From positions 2,099,227-2,163,226 of the forward strand of contig NZ_JBNAMV010000004.1 of NCBI RefSeq assembly GCF_049705945.1: 64,000 nucleotides of DNA, written 5' to 3'. The translations under genes were made by a program, and so were the position numbers. Source of the stretch: Salarchaeum japonicum_A. Lineage in GTDB: Archaea; Halobacteriota; Halobacteria; Halobacteriales; Halobacteriaceae. The notes under the pieces were generated by a model, which made no database searches, was not told the DNA's origin, and was given only the letters and a program-made list of their open reading frames with translations. Every line of letters begins with the position of its first letter. Within the stretch, counting starts at the first letter, position 1. Below are positions 1-8,416 of the stretch, one piece after another.

Positions 1-547
1 CATCGAACAGCGGCGCGAACGTGTCGAACGCCGTGCGGTCGTCGGTCTCCAACACGGTCGCACCGAACCAGCCGTGCTGCTGGATGCGCCCCGTCAATAC
101 GTTCATGAACCGGAACACGCGACGGGTGTCCGCGTACATCAACATCGTCGACAGCGACGCCATCCCGAACCGGACCGGCCGGTCCTCCTCGCTGAACCGC
201 TTGAAGAACCCGGCCGCACGAATCCCGATATCGGTGAGGTCGCCGGGCGAAGAGACGTACCGGACGTTCTCGCGCTCCCGGTAGTCGCCGCCGCGCTCCC
301 GCGTCACGCAGTCGATAACGCCCGCGCGGCCTTCCGCCGTCGCCGTGCGAATCGGCTGCGACACGTCGAGCAGGCGGTCGGCGCTGTCCCGCGTCGTCAC
401 GACGACTGCACCCTCGCCCGCCGAGAGCCCGCGCTCCACGAGCGAACGGGCGAGTTCTCGCTTCCGACTCATCGCCGGGCCTCCAACGAGGAGGTTCGTC
501 CCCTCGGGGACCTCCTCAACCGGAAGCACCGAGCCGACATCGAACAT
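1..547 (-). CDS. RAD55/KaiC-like ATPase domain protein (3' end cut off)
   Basis: The frame opens with ATG at 547 (MFDVGSVLPVEE) and runs off the left edge, leaving about 182 N-terminal residues. The pattern resembles haloarchaeal RecA-superfamily (RAD55/KaiC-like) proteins. These have a short lead, a P-loop-like GGPAMSRKRE at about residues 25-34, a strand ending in VVVTTRDSAD, and a later FGMASLSTMLMY strand. The P-loop is degenerate: Ser-Arg-Lys replaces the canonical Gly-Lys-Ser/Thr, so ATP hydrolysis is doubtful. Proteins of this kind are suspected signalling partners of sensory proteins, but no activity is established. The downstream neighbour on the same strand is an epimerase gene that begins beyond 1.5 kb, so this gene is not clearly in an operon. 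Confidence 0.75.
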   Translation of the reverse strand, partial: MFDVGSVLPVEEVPEGTNLLVGGPAMSRKRELARSLVERGLSAGEGAVVVTTRDSADRLLDVSQPIRTATAEGRAGVIDCVTRERGGDYRERENVRYVSSPGDLTDIGIRAAGFFKRFSEEDRPVRFGMASLSTMLMYADTRRVFRFMNVLTGRIQQHGWFGATVLETDDRTAFDTFAPLFD

Positions 548-592
548 CGAACTACCCGACGTTTCGAGCCTGACGGACAAAAGAATACCCGT

Positions 593-1525
593 CTACTCGC
601 GAAGTTCGTCCGCGAGCTGTCGGGCCGCCCGGCGAACCGCGTCGTCGCTCGACTCAGGGGGTTCCCAGCCGAGCGCGGACAGCTTCTCGATGGAGAGCCG
701 CATCTTCGGCACGTCACCCGTCCATCCGCGGTCACCGCCCGTATACTCGTACTCGGGGTCGATGTCGAGCACGTCCGCGACGATGTCCGCGATGCTGTTC
801 ACGCTCGTCGTCGTCCGCGTCCCCAAATTGTACGTGTTCAGGTCGTCGTCCGCGTGCTCCACGACGTGACACATCGCGTCCACGCACTCCTCGACGTGCA
901 GGTAGGACTTCTCCTGGCGGCCGTTCCCGAGGATTGTAAGCGTCTCCGGATCGTCGAGGAGCTTCTCGATGAAGTCCGGAATGACGTTCCCGCGCTGGCG
1001 CGGCCCGACGATGTTCGCGAACCGATACATCCACGACTGGATGCCGTGGCTGTGCGCGTACGTCGACACCAGTCCCTCGTCCGCGAGCTTCGACGCGCCG
1101 TAGATACTGATGGGTTCGAGCGGCGCGTAATCCTCCGGCGTCGGCATCGGCGCCTCCCCGTACACCGTCGAGGAGGACGTGAACGCGAGTTTGTCCACGC
1201 CGACCTCGTTCATGCGTTCGAGGACGTTGTACGTCATTTCGCCGTTCTCCTCGAACAGCTTCCGGGGGTTCGAGTAGTTCGTGTCCGTGTACGCCGCGAA
1301 GTGGAACACGATATCGACATCCTCGGTGATGACCTCGGAAACGTCGTCCTCGTCCCGCAGGTCCGCTTTCTCGAACGCGACACCGTCGGGCACGCGGTCG
1401 CGCGTGCCCTTCGAGAGGTTGTCCACCGCGAGTACGTCGTTCTCGTCCGCGAGGTGGCCGGCGAGATGGGAGCCGACCAGTCCCGCGGCACCCGTAACGA
1501 CGACCCGCTGTCCGATGAGGTCCAT
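593..1525 (-). CDS. NAD-dependent epimerase/dehydratase (UDP-glucose 4-epimerase family)
   Basis: This 310-residue extended SDR enzyme probably interconverts or dehydrates a nucleotide sugar for glycan or S-layer glycosylation. The N-terminal Rossmann motif TGAAGLVGSH lies at residues 11-20. The catalytic triad is visible as the SSST stretch near residue 117 plus Tyr142 and Lys146 in YGASK. Length is typical of GalE-like enzymes. The ATG at 1525 is chosen because the Rossmann strand starts directly after it; the upstream in-frame extension is Arg-rich shadow sequence. It ends 46 nt before the start of the RAD55-like gene, on the same strand. The exact sugar substrate cannot be read from the sequence. 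Confidence 0.9.
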   Translation of the reverse strand: MDLIGQRVVVTGAAGLVGSHLAGHLADENDVLAVDNLSKGTRDRVPDGVAFEKADLRDEDDVSEVITEDVDIVFHFAAYTDTNYSNPRKLFEENGEMTYNVLERMNEVGVDKLAFTSSSTVYGEAPMPTPEDYAPLEPISIYGASKLADEGLVSTYAHSHGIQSWMYRFANIVGPRQRGNVIPDFIEKLLDDPETLTILGNGRQEKSYLHVEECVDAMCHVVEHADDDLNTYNLGTRTTTSVNSIADIVADVLDIDPEYEYTGGDRGWTGDVPKMRLSIEKLSALGWEPPESSDDAVRRAARQLADELRE

Positions 1526-1563
1526 ACGCGACCTGTCGGCGGCCGGGAAAAGTGCCTTCCGGT

Positions 1564-2469
1564 CTACGGGACCGTCGGGTCGGTGCCAGTGAGTGCGGCG
1601 CTCGCCGTCCAGAGCCGACGCTGCGCGTCCGCGTCGAGCGCGGCGTCGTCCGGCGTCGCCGGTTCGCAGTCGGCGAAGTACTCGCCAGCCGTGTCCGCGA
1701 CCGCGGGGGACGCCGCGAGGTAGACCGACGTGGTCGCCGCCTCCGCCGGCGTCGATACCACGCCGCCAGTCAGGGCCGTCGGCAGTCGCGTCGCCAGACC
1801 GACGCCGAGCCGGACGGGAATGCTCGCGTGCCGCCACAGCCCGCTGCCGGGCACGAACCCCGGATGGAGCGCGTTCGCGGTCGGGCCGTTCAGGCGGGCC
1901 GCGAGTTCGCGCGTGAACAGCACGTTCGCGAGCTTCGACCTCCGATAGGCCGCCAGCCCGTCGTAGTTTTCCACGGAACGGAACCGCTCGAAGTCGAGGG
2001 TCGCGCCGCGGTGCGCGTCGCTCGCGACGGTGACAACCCTGCCGTCCTCGGACAGGCGGTCGCGGAGCTCGTACGTCAGGAGGAACGGCGCGAGGTGGTT
2101 CACGGCGAACGTCGCCTCGACGCCGTTCTCCGTGAGCCAGCCGTCGTCGAAGTGCGCGCCGGCGTTGTGCAGCAACACGTCGAGCGTGTCGTGGCGCTCC
2201 CGCACGGCGCGCGCGAACTCGCGCACGGCGCGCTGGCTAGTGTAGTCCGCGAGGTAGAGTTCCCCGTTCGAGTGCTCGCGGACGGCGTCGAGCACGCGCT
2301 CGCCTTTCGTGCGGTCGCGGCCGTGGAGAAGGACGTGCGCGCCGAGGCGGGCGAGCGCGAGCGCGGTCTCACGGCCGACACCGTCGGTCGCGCCGGTGAC
2401 GAGCACGGTCTTCCCGTCGAGAGACGTGCTCTCGACACCTGCATCGACTTCGGGACGATAGTCGCTCAT
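1564..2469 (-). CDS. Short-chain dehydrogenase/reductase (retinol dehydrogenase-like)
   Basis: This 301-residue classical SDR is an NAD(P)-dependent oxidoreductase, probably cytosolic. The cofactor motif TGATDGVG is at 25-32, HNAG at 101-104, catalytic Ser150, and Tyr175-x3-Lys179 in YRRSK. The layout matches the retinol-dehydrogenase/WW-domain oxidoreductase-like SDR branch common in haloarchaea. The substrate is unknown. It is followed on the same strand 38 nt later by the epimerase start, so the two may be co-transcribed. A TTTTT run on the minus strand near 2494 sits about 25 nt before the ATG and could be its TATA element. Confidence 0.88.
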   Translation of the reverse strand: MSDYRPEVDAGVESTSLDGKTVLVTGATDGVGRETALALARLGAHVLLHGRDRTKGERVLDAVREHSNGELYLADYTSQRAVREFARAVRERHDTLDVLLHNAGAHFDDGWLTENGVEATFAVNHLAPFLLTYELRDRLSEDGRVVTVASDAHRGATLDFERFRSVENYDGLAAYRRSKLANVLFTRELAARLNGPTANALHPGFVPGSGLWRHASIPVRLGVGLATRLPTALTGGVVSTPAEAATTSVYLAASPAVADTAGEYFADCEPATPDDAALDADAQRRLWTASAALTGTDPTVP

Positions 2470-2662
2470 GCGAGCGCTACGACTCCCAACGGCAAAAAGG
2501 GGCGTTCGGCGACACGACCGGGGCCGCGCGGGCGTGTGTCGCGCACTCCGTGTTCCGAGTCTCGCGCGGCGACGGTTACGTCACGCCACCCCCTGGCCCC
2601 GCCCTCGTATTTGAACGGTCGGTTCCGAAACGCGTTACCCGCCGCGGCCGCTCCACCACGGT

Positions 2663-3202
2663 ATGCAGGGAGACAGCGAAGTCGTCGTGTGCCGGTACGG
2701 CCACCGTCCCGGCCGCGACGACCGCATGACGACGCACGTGGGGCTGACGGCGCGCGCGCTCGGCGCGGACCGCGTCGTGTTCCCCGCGAACGCCGGTCAG
2801 TCGGCGGAAACCGTCCGCGACATCACGGGCCGGTTCGGCGGCCCGTTCGCCGTCGAACTCACCGACGAACAGGACGCCCTCATCCGGAACTGGGAGGGAA
2901 AAATCGCCCATCTCACGATGTACGGCGAACGCGTGCAGGACGCCCAGGACGAAATACGGGACGCGCACGCGGAGAACGACTTCTTGGTCGTCGTCGGCGG
3001 CGAGAAAGTCCCGTTCTCCGTCTACGAGCACGCCGACTGGAACGTCGGCGTCACTAACCAACCCCACTCCGAAGTCGCCGGACTCGCCGTCTTCCTCGAC
3101 CGCCTCTTCGACGGCCGCGAACTCGACCGCGACTGGGAGGGCGCACAACGTCGCGTCATCCCCGAAGAAACCGGGAAGAACGTCGAACAACTCGACGACT
3201 AA
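2663..3202 (+). CDS. trm56: tRNA (cytidine(56)-2'-O)-methyltransferase
   Basis: This 179-residue archaeal SPOUT-family enzyme methylates the 2'-OH of C56 in the tRNA T-loop, using S-adenosylmethionine. The start (VVVCRYGHRPGRDDRMTTHV) and the C-terminal part with VVVGGEKVPFSVYEHADWN and QPHSEVAGLAVFLD are hallmarks of the aTrm56 (UPF0106) family and form the knotted SAM-binding region at roughly 105-145. Length is normal. It is followed after about 200 nt by the transcription factor E gene on the same strand. Divergent to the SDR gene. Confidence 0.9.
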   Translation: MQGDSEVVVCRYGHRPGRDDRMTTHVGLTARALGADRVVFPANAGQSAETVRDITGRFGGPFAVELTDEQDALIRNWEGKIAHLTMYGERVQDAQDEIRDAHAENDFLVVVGGEKVPFSVYEHADWNVGVTNQPHSEVAGLAVFLDRLFDGRELDRDWEGAQRRVIPEETGKNVEQLDD

Positions 3203-3334
3203 CGTCTCCGCGTTCGCAGGTTTCGCGGCTCGTGGCTCCGTTGTCGCCGCTCGCTTATTCCGCGGAGCCTCACCTGCGGTTCGGCCCCGCGTACCGCGTG
3301 CTCACGCTTCACGTCGTTCAGCGTTCGTGTGTTC

Positions 3335-3353
3335 CGCGGCGCGAAGCGCCGCG
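3335..3353. terminator. Perfect 8-bp hairpin with GAA loop
   Basis: CGCGGCGC at 3335-3342 and GCGCCGCG at 3346-3353 form a perfect inverted repeat around a GAA loop, between trm56 and tfe. It may end or process the trm56 transcript, or shield the tfe promoter. No poly-T follows directly. It is one of a set of similar triloop palindromes in this window. Confidence 0.4.
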
Positions 3354-3361
3354 TATCCCGA

Positions 3362-3372
3362 TGGTATTAAGG
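3362..3372 (+). promoter_or_regulatory. Probable TATA element of tfe
   Basis: TGGTATTAAGG lies about 32 nt before the tfe ATG at 3399, the expected distance for a TATA box of a leaderless or nearly leaderless haloarchaeal transcript. It would drive the tfe-DUF2110-lipoprotein run. Confidence 0.4.
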
Positions 3373-3398
3373 GTCGTTCGGCCCGGAGTTACACGCAA

Positions 3399-3914
3399 AT
3401 GGCTTTTGAGGACTTACTCGACGATCCGGTGGTGCAGAAGTACCTCCACGAACTCGTCGGGCCGACGGGGATGCCGGTGGCGGCCGCGCCGCCGGACGGC
3501 GAGGTGACGGACGAGGAGCTCGCGGAGCGACTTGGCCTCGAACTGAACGACGTGCGCCGCGCGCTCTTCATTCTCTACGAGAACGACCTCGCGACCTACC
3601 GACGGGTCCGGGACGAGGATTCGGGCTGGCTGACCTACCTCTGGACGTTCGAGTACGACAACATCCCGGAGAACCTCGCGGAGGAGATGGACCGCCTCCT
3701 GGAGGCGCTGCGGGAGCGCCGCGAGTACGAACTGGAGAACGAGTTCTACCTCTGTGAGGTGGACTCCATCCGGTTCGAGTTCGGTGAAGCGATGGACTTC
3801 GGATTCGAGTGTCCGGAGTGTGGGTCGCCCCTGGAGTCGATGGAGAACACGGACATGCTGTCGTCCATCGACGACCGAATCAACGCGCTCGAATCGGAGT
3901 TGAACGCGGCATAA
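3399..3914 (+). CDS. tfe: Transcription initiation factor E, alpha subunit
   Basis: This 171-residue TFE helps TBP and TFB recruit RNA polymerase and stabilises the open complex. An N-terminal winged helix (about 5-85; note TDEELAERLGLELNDVRRALFILYENDL) is followed by an acidic coiled linker (90-115). A C-terminal zinc-ribbon region holds Cys119, Cys138 and Cys141. Only three cysteines are present: the first knuckle reads C-E-V-D rather than C-x2-C. The ATG at 3399 is chosen because the family starts with a short MAFEDLLxDP segment; the upstream extension is non-coding in character. Its stop TAA overlaps the ATG of the next gene (TAATG), indicating translational coupling. Confidence 0.95.
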   Translation: MAFEDLLDDPVVQKYLHELVGPTGMPVAAAPPDGEVTDEELAERLGLELNDVRRALFILYENDLATYRRVRDEDSGWLTYLWTFEYDNIPENLAEEMDRLLEALRERREYELENEFYLCEVDSIRFEFGEAMDFGFECPECGSPLESMENTDMLSSIDDRINALESELNAA

Positions 3915-4579
3915 TGGTCGTCCTTGCAACCAAAGTGTACGTCGGCGGCGACGCCCGCGAACGCGCACTCGACGGCCTGCGGTCGCTCATCCAGAACACG
4001 GTCGGCGACCTCGACGTGGAGTTCGACATCGGCGTGCGTCACGACGGCTTCCCGTCCGTGACGCTCTCCGGGCCGGACGAGGAGGTCGCGCGGAACGCCC
4101 TGCGCGAGGAGTGGGGCGTCATCACGCCCCAGTTCCGCGAGGGCGACACCTACACGGGCACGCTCGAATCCTGGGACGAGGACGGGTTCGTTCTCGACGC
4201 GGGCGAGGAGATTCGGATTCCCACGGACGAACTCGGTCTCGGGCCCGGAACGCCCGAGCAGGTCCGACAGCGGTTCGGCCTCGTCCAGCACATGCCGCTC
4301 CGGTTCGTGTACGACGAGCCGTGTTCGCTCGCCGAGGAAGAGCGCGACCGACTGTTCGAGTGGACGCGCGGCACCGGTCGCGTGAACGTGAACAGCGCCA
4401 CCCGCGGGGAGACGCGGGCGACGGTGAACCGCGCGGGCCACGCGCACGACATCGTCACGGTCGAACGCCTCGGCCTCCTCGAACAGAGCATCATCTGTCG
4501 CGAGGACACGGACGCGCCCGGCCTGCTCTCCAGCATCGGCGAGTACCTGCCCGCCGAACTCCTCGCCGTCGTTCCATGA
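3914..4579 (+). CDS. DUF2110 family protein
   Basis: This 221-residue soluble protein belongs to an archaeal family of unknown function that is commonly encoded just after tfe. The N-terminal half (MVVLATKVYVGGDARERAL) looks like a ferredoxin-like alpha/beta fold. A central SH3- or S1-like beta segment around YTGTLESWDEDGFVLDAG suggests RNA binding, which is inference only. The start overlaps the tfe stop by one base, and its own stop overlaps the following ATG (ATGA at 4576-4579), so the three genes form a tight operon. Confidence 0.85.
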   Translation: MVVLATKVYVGGDARERALDGLRSLIQNTVGDLDVEFDIGVRHDGFPSVTLSGPDEEVARNALREEWGVITPQFREGDTYTGTLESWDEDGFVLDAGEEIRIPTDELGLGPGTPEQVRQRFGLVQHMPLRFVYDEPCSLAEEERDRLFEWTRGTGRVNVNSATRGETRATVNRAGHAHDIVTVERLGLLEQSIICREDTDAPGLLSSIGEYLPAELLAVVP

Positions 4580-5277
4580 GGCGTCGGCTGGTCGCGGTGC
4601 TCGCGGTTTGCGCGCTCGCCGCTACCGCCGGCTGTATGGGAATGGGGTTCTCCGGCGCAGACGGTGAGAACGTGTCCTACGACTGGAACGCGTCCGCGGA
4701 CGCTTCAGTCGACGTATCGACGGGGTCCTATCAGGCAGTCTACCGCGTGAACAACACCACAGAGCTCTCCTTTTCGACGCCGACTGACCTCACGGGCGAC
4801 CAGCCGGTCACGCTCTCGGCCGTGAAGTTCCAGTACTCGAACGGCACAGTCGTGAACGAGTCCGTGGTCGACGTTTCCCAGTCGCGTTCGTCGACGACGG
4901 TGTCGCTCCCGACCGATACGGGGCAGGTGGCGTTCACCGCGCCCGCCGACCAGCGAGGCGTCACCGTCTCCACGCCTGTCGAGGGGTCCTACGAGGTCGT
5001 ACTCCCCGGTGACATGGACGTGGCGATTCCCGTGCTCGGCCACGTCGACCCCGGCGGTTACGATCGCTCCGTCGAGGACGGTCGCGTCCACCTCGCGTGG
5101 GAGTCGCTCGACAGCGGCCACATCGAGGTGACGTACTACTACGAACAGGACGTCTACCTCTTCGGGGGCGTCATCGTGCTCGCCGTCCTGCTGGGCGTGA
5201 CGGGCGCGTTCTACCTCCGTAACCAGATCCGGCGGCTCCAGCAGTACCGGGAGGACGCGGGTCTCGACGTCGAATAG
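4576..5277 (+). CDS. Haloarchaeal lipoprotein with C-terminal membrane anchor (DUF5803-like)
   Basis: This 233-residue protein begins with a signal peptide and lipobox (LAATAGC, lipid-modified Cys20). It then has an extracellular beta-rich domain of about 165 residues with many Ser, Thr and Asn, and ends with a transmembrane helix at about 195-215 followed by a basic cytoplasmic tail (RNQIRRLQQYRE). I believe it matches the haloarchaeal DUF5803 family; its function is unknown. It starts inside the DUF2110 stop codon (ATGA), so it is translationally coupled to the tfe operon, and it precedes the CinA-domain gene by 31 nt. Confidence 0.8.
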   Translation: MRRRLVAVLAVCALAATAGCMGMGFSGADGENVSYDWNASADASVDVSTGSYQAVYRVNNTTELSFSTPTDLTGDQPVTLSAVKFQYSNGTVVNESVVDVSQSRSSTTVSLPTDTGQVAFTAPADQRGVTVSTPVEGSYEVVLPGDMDVAIPVLGHVDPGGYDRSVEDGRVHLAWESLDSGHIEVTYYYEQDVYLFGGVIVLAVLLGVTGAFYLRNQIRRLQQYREDAGLDVE

Positions 5278-5308
5278 CGCTTTTATCGTCGGCGTCCCTT
5301 CGGTCGGT

Positions 5309-5986
5309 ATGAAGGTCGGCGTTCTCACTGTCGGCGACGAGCTACTGTCCGGGGAGACGGAGAACACGAACGCGTCCTGGCTTGGCCGCAGGCTCGCGGA
5401 GCGCGGCGTCACCGTCCGCCGGACGGTCGTCGTGCCGGACGATATCGAGGAGATAGCGGCGGAGACGCGACGGCTCGCGGACCGGTACGACGCCGTCATC
5501 GTCACCGGTGGACTGGGGCCGACGCACGACGACGTGACGATGGACGGCGTCGCCGCGGCGTTCGACCGCGACGTGACCGAGCACCCGGACGCGGTCGCGT
5601 GGTTCGAGGCGCATGGCGGCTACCACAACAGCGACCTCGCCGAGGGAACGACGTTCCTCCCCGAGGACGCCCGCCTTCTACCGAACGAGGAGGGCGTCGC
5701 GCCGGGCGCGGTCGTAGAGAACGTCTACGTTCTCCCGGGCGTGCCGTCGGAGATGAAGGCGATGTTCGACGCGGTCGAATCCGAGTTCGAGGGCGAACGC
5801 ACGCACGTCGAGGTCGTGCACTCGGAGAAGCCGGAGTCGGCGCTCGTCGACACGCTCACCGAAGTGCAGGAACAGTTCGACGTGACAGTCGGGAGCTATC
5901 CCGGCGACGGCGTTCGCATCCGCGTCGGAAGCCCCGACCCGGAGACGGCGGAGGCGGCGGCAGCGTGGTTGCGCGAACGAGTATAG
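5309..5986 (+). CDS. Molybdopterin-binding / CinA N-terminal domain protein
   Basis: This 225-residue protein consists of the MoaB/MogA-like domain seen at the N-terminus of CinA. Signature stretches are GDELLSGETENTN (residues 9-21) and TGGLGPTHDD, which in related proteins bind molybdopterin or a nucleotide. The C-terminal deamidase domain of bacterial CinA is absent, as is usual in archaea. In other organisms the domain is linked to pyridine-nucleotide repair, which would fit the nearby ATP-NAD kinase family gene; that link is inference. A single ORF with an unambiguous ATG. Confidence 0.87.
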   Translation: MKVGVLTVGDELLSGETENTNASWLGRRLAERGVTVRRTVVVPDDIEEIAAETRRLADRYDAVIVTGGLGPTHDDVTMDGVAAAFDRDVTEHPDAVAWFEAHGGYHNSDLAEGTTFLPEDARLLPNEEGVAPGAVVENVYVLPGVPSEMKAMFDAVESEFEGERTHVEVVHSEKPESALVDTLTEVQEQFDVTVGSYPGDGVRIRVGSPDPETAEAAAAWLRERV

Positions 5987-5990
5987 CGCT

Positions 5991-6107
5991 CTACCGGAGG
6001 ATAGACGCGGCCCACGCGACGACGAACAGGACGCCGACGGCGAGTACGGCGTAACTCACGAGGTCGATTGGCAGGCTGCCCGCGGTTTCCGCGACGAGTG
6101 CGTTCAT
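5991..6107 (-). CDS. 38-residue single-span membrane protein
   Basis: A short frame runs from ATG at 6107 to TAG at 5991. It encodes a short polar N-terminus (MNALVAETAGSLPIDLVSY), one strongly hydrophobic helix (about 18-34) and a positive end (ILR). It sits in a gap between the CinA-type gene and the ATP-NAD kinase gene that would otherwise be empty, and its stop lies 4 nt from the opposing gene's stop. The composition of a clean membrane helix with an Arg at the cytoplasmic edge supports a real gene. Function unknown. Confidence 0.6.
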   Translation of the reverse strand: MNALVAETAGSLPIDLVSYAVLAVGVLFVVAWAASILR

Positions 6108-6192
6108 ACCTGCGTCTCTCGCCCCGCGGGCTTAGTGTTTTTCGAGTCGCCGCGACCCCGTCGCACTTTACGCGCCCGCCCGTACGCCGGGT

Positions 6193-7260
6193 ATGCGCAC
6201 TATCGGAGTCGTCGTGAACCCCATCGCGGGCATGGGGGGACGCGTCGGCCTGAAGGGAACCGACGGCGTTCTGGAGGAAGCGCGGCGGCGGGGCGCGGAG
6301 CCGCGAGCGCCGGAGCGCGCGACGAAGGCACTGCGCGCGCTCCGCGACGCCGACCCTGACGTTCGCGTGCTCGCGTACGGCGGCCGCATGGGCGCGGACG
6401 AGGCCCGCGACGCCGGGTTCGACCCCGAAGTCGTCGGCGATCCCGCGGGCGACGAGACGACCGCTTCCGACACTCGGGCCGCCGTCGAGGCGTTCGTGGA
6501 CGTTGGCGTCGACCTCGTGTTGTTCGTCGGCGGGGACGGCACCGCCGTGGACATCGCGGAAGCGCTCGACGACCTCGATTCGGACACGCCGATTCTCGGC
6601 GTTCCCGCGGGCGTGAAAGTCTATTCTTCGGTGTTCGCGGTGCGGCCGGAGGCCGCGGGCCGTATCGCCGCGTCCTTCGAGCGAACCGAGGGCCGGGAAG
6701 TGAACGACATCGACGAGGACGCGTACCGCGAGGGCGAGGTGCGGGCCGAACTGAAAGCCGTCGTCGAGGTTCCGGTCGCGGAACAGCTCCAGTCGAGCAA
6801 GCAGCTCTCGGGTGGGACCGTCGAGGCACTCGCCGAGGGAGTTGCGGACGACGTCGAGGACGGCGTGACGTACGTGCTCGGCCCCGGAAGCACCGTCGGC
6901 GCGGTGAAGGAGGCGCTCGGCTTTCCGGGGTCGCCGCTCGGCGTGGATCTGTGGCGGGACGGCGAGGTGCTCGTCCGGGACGCGACCGAGGACGACATCC
7001 TCGCACACCTCGGCGAGCGCAACGTCATCGTCGTGTCGCCCATCGGCGGTCAGGGGTTCGTGTTCGGCCGCGGCAACCACCAGATAAGCCCCGAGGTCAT
7101 CCGGCGGAGTGAGGTCGAGGTCGTTGCGTCCCGTCGAAAGCTCGACGATATCGGCGCGCTCCGCGTGGACACCGGTGACGAGGACGTGGACGAGTCGCTC
7201 CGCGGCTGGATGCGCGTGCGGACGGGCCGCTTCGAGCGACGCCTCGTCAAGGTCGTCTAG
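6193..7260 (+). CDS. ATP-NAD kinase family protein
   Basis: This 355-residue protein of the COG3199 type is related to the NAD kinase / diacylglycerol kinase catalytic fold. Key features are the NPIAGMGGRVGLKGTDG start (residues 9-25) and the GGDGT nucleotide-binding motif at 113-117, followed by a long C-terminal beta domain with SPIGGQGFVFGRGN. Members probably phosphorylate a small molecule, perhaps NAD-like; the substrate is not proven. It is longer than classical NadK. Its start lies 85 nt from the divergent 38-residue gene. Confidence 0.85.
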   Translation: MRTIGVVVNPIAGMGGRVGLKGTDGVLEEARRRGAEPRAPERATKALRALRDADPDVRVLAYGGRMGADEARDAGFDPEVVGDPAGDETTASDTRAAVEAFVDVGVDLVLFVGGDGTAVDIAEALDDLDSDTPILGVPAGVKVYSSVFAVRPEAAGRIAASFERTEGREVNDIDEDAYREGEVRAELKAVVEVPVAEQLQSSKQLSGGTVEALAEGVADDVEDGVTYVLGPGSTVGAVKEALGFPGSPLGVDLWRDGEVLVRDATEDDILAHLGERNVIVVSPIGGQGFVFGRGNHQISPEVIRRSEVEVVASRRKLDDIGALRVDTGDEDVDESLRGWMRVRTGRFERRLVKVV

Positions 7261-7356
7261 GGCGCAGTGGCGAGATGTGAGTGAACACGCAACATCCTAA
7301 GGCCAATATAAGGTTCGAGAGACAAGATTAAGTCCGATTGGTCACTCTGTTCGGGT

Positions 7357-8403
7357 ATGGATACGCGAAAGGTTCAACGCCTCGGCCCCTCGACGCTCGC
7401 GATGACGCTGCCCGCGGAGTGGGCGCGCGCGCAGAACGTCGAGAAGGGCGAGGAGATAACGGTTCGCGAGAGTGGGAAGGGAACGCTCACCATCACGCCC
7501 GAGTCATCCCGCGAGGAGGACACCGAAGCGACGATTCACGTCGAGTCCTTCGCCGCCGACGCCCCCGATAGCGTCGACGCCGTCGAACGCGCCATCGTCG
7601 GCCAGTACGTGCTCGGCCGCCGCATCATTCACGTCGAGAGCGACGGCGCGCTCGACTCCGCGCACATCAACGCCGTCTACAAGGCCGAAACCCAACTCAT
7701 GGGGCTCGGCGTCATCGAGGAGACGCCCGAACGCATCACCATCCGGTGCTCGGTCGACCCCGAGGACTTCGACCTCGACAACCTCCTCCAGCGCCTCGAG
7801 AACACCGGCAGCACGATGCGCGGCGAGGCCATCAAAGCGCTCGCGCACGGCAACCCCGACATCGCCCAGCGCGCGCTCAACCGCGAACGCCAGGCGAACA
7901 AGATCTTCGTCCTCTGTCTCCGCCTCATCTTCACCGCCTACCAGAACCCGAACCTCGCGCGCGCCGTCGGATTGGACGACGGCTTCCCCCTCATCGGCTA
8001 CCGGAGCGTCGCGAAGAACCTCGAGCTCACCGCGGACAACGCCGAGGACATCGCCGAAATCGTCCTCGAAACCGAGGGACACACGCTCGACATCGACTCG
8101 AAGATACTCCGCCGCATCCGCGAGTTCACCGACCAAGTCGACGAAATCACGAAACTCTCCGTCGACGCCGTCGTGAACCGCGACTACGACGCCACCGTCG
8201 AGGTCCGCAAACTCTTCAAGGACATCGAGGACCGCGAGGGCGAAATCCTCGCCGACCTCCCCGAGATGGAGAACGAGAAACTCCTCCGCGTCCGCGAAGT
8301 CCTCGTCAGCCTCCAGCAGACCGCGCAGTACGCGATGCGGAACGCCGAAATCGCCGCGAACCTCGCGCTCAACGAACAGTCCGACCACACCACCATCAAC
8401 TAA
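7357..8403 (+). CDS. AbrB/SpoVT-PhoU fusion phosphate-uptake regulator
   Basis: This 348-residue protein joins an N-terminal SpoVT/AbrB-type swapped-hairpin DNA-binding domain (about 1-50, MDTRKVQRLGPSTLAMTLPAEW) to a helical PhoU-like domain (about 110-340) of repeated three-helix bundles. PhoU proteins couple Pst transporter activity to phosphate signalling, and the added DNA-binding domain suggests direct transcriptional control. A paralogue with the same architecture lies at 47039 beside pstS. An AT-rich stretch with GATTAAGT near 7325-7332 sits about 28 nt before the ATG and is a likely TATA element. Confidence 0.87.
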   Translation: MDTRKVQRLGPSTLAMTLPAEWARAQNVEKGEEITVRESGKGTLTITPESSREEDTEATIHVESFAADAPDSVDAVERAIVGQYVLGRRIIHVESDGALDSAHINAVYKAETQLMGLGVIEETPERITIRCSVDPEDFDLDNLLQRLENTGSTMRGEAIKALAHGNPDIAQRALNRERQANKIFVLCLRLIFTAYQNPNLARAVGLDDGFPLIGYRSVAKNLELTADNAEDIAEIVLETEGHTLDIDSKILRRIREFTDQVDEITKLSVDAVVNRDYDATVEVRKLFKDIEDREGEILADLPEMENEKLLRVREVLVSLQQTAQYAMRNAEIAANLALNEQSDHTTIN

Positions 8404-8416
8404 CCGCTGCGGCCGT

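Noticed and set aside
1552..3057. A 500-codon open frame on the plus strand across the SDR gene.
   Set aside because: The translation is Arg-rich, matches no protein pattern, and runs through both a clear SDR gene on the other strand and the start of trm56 in another frame.
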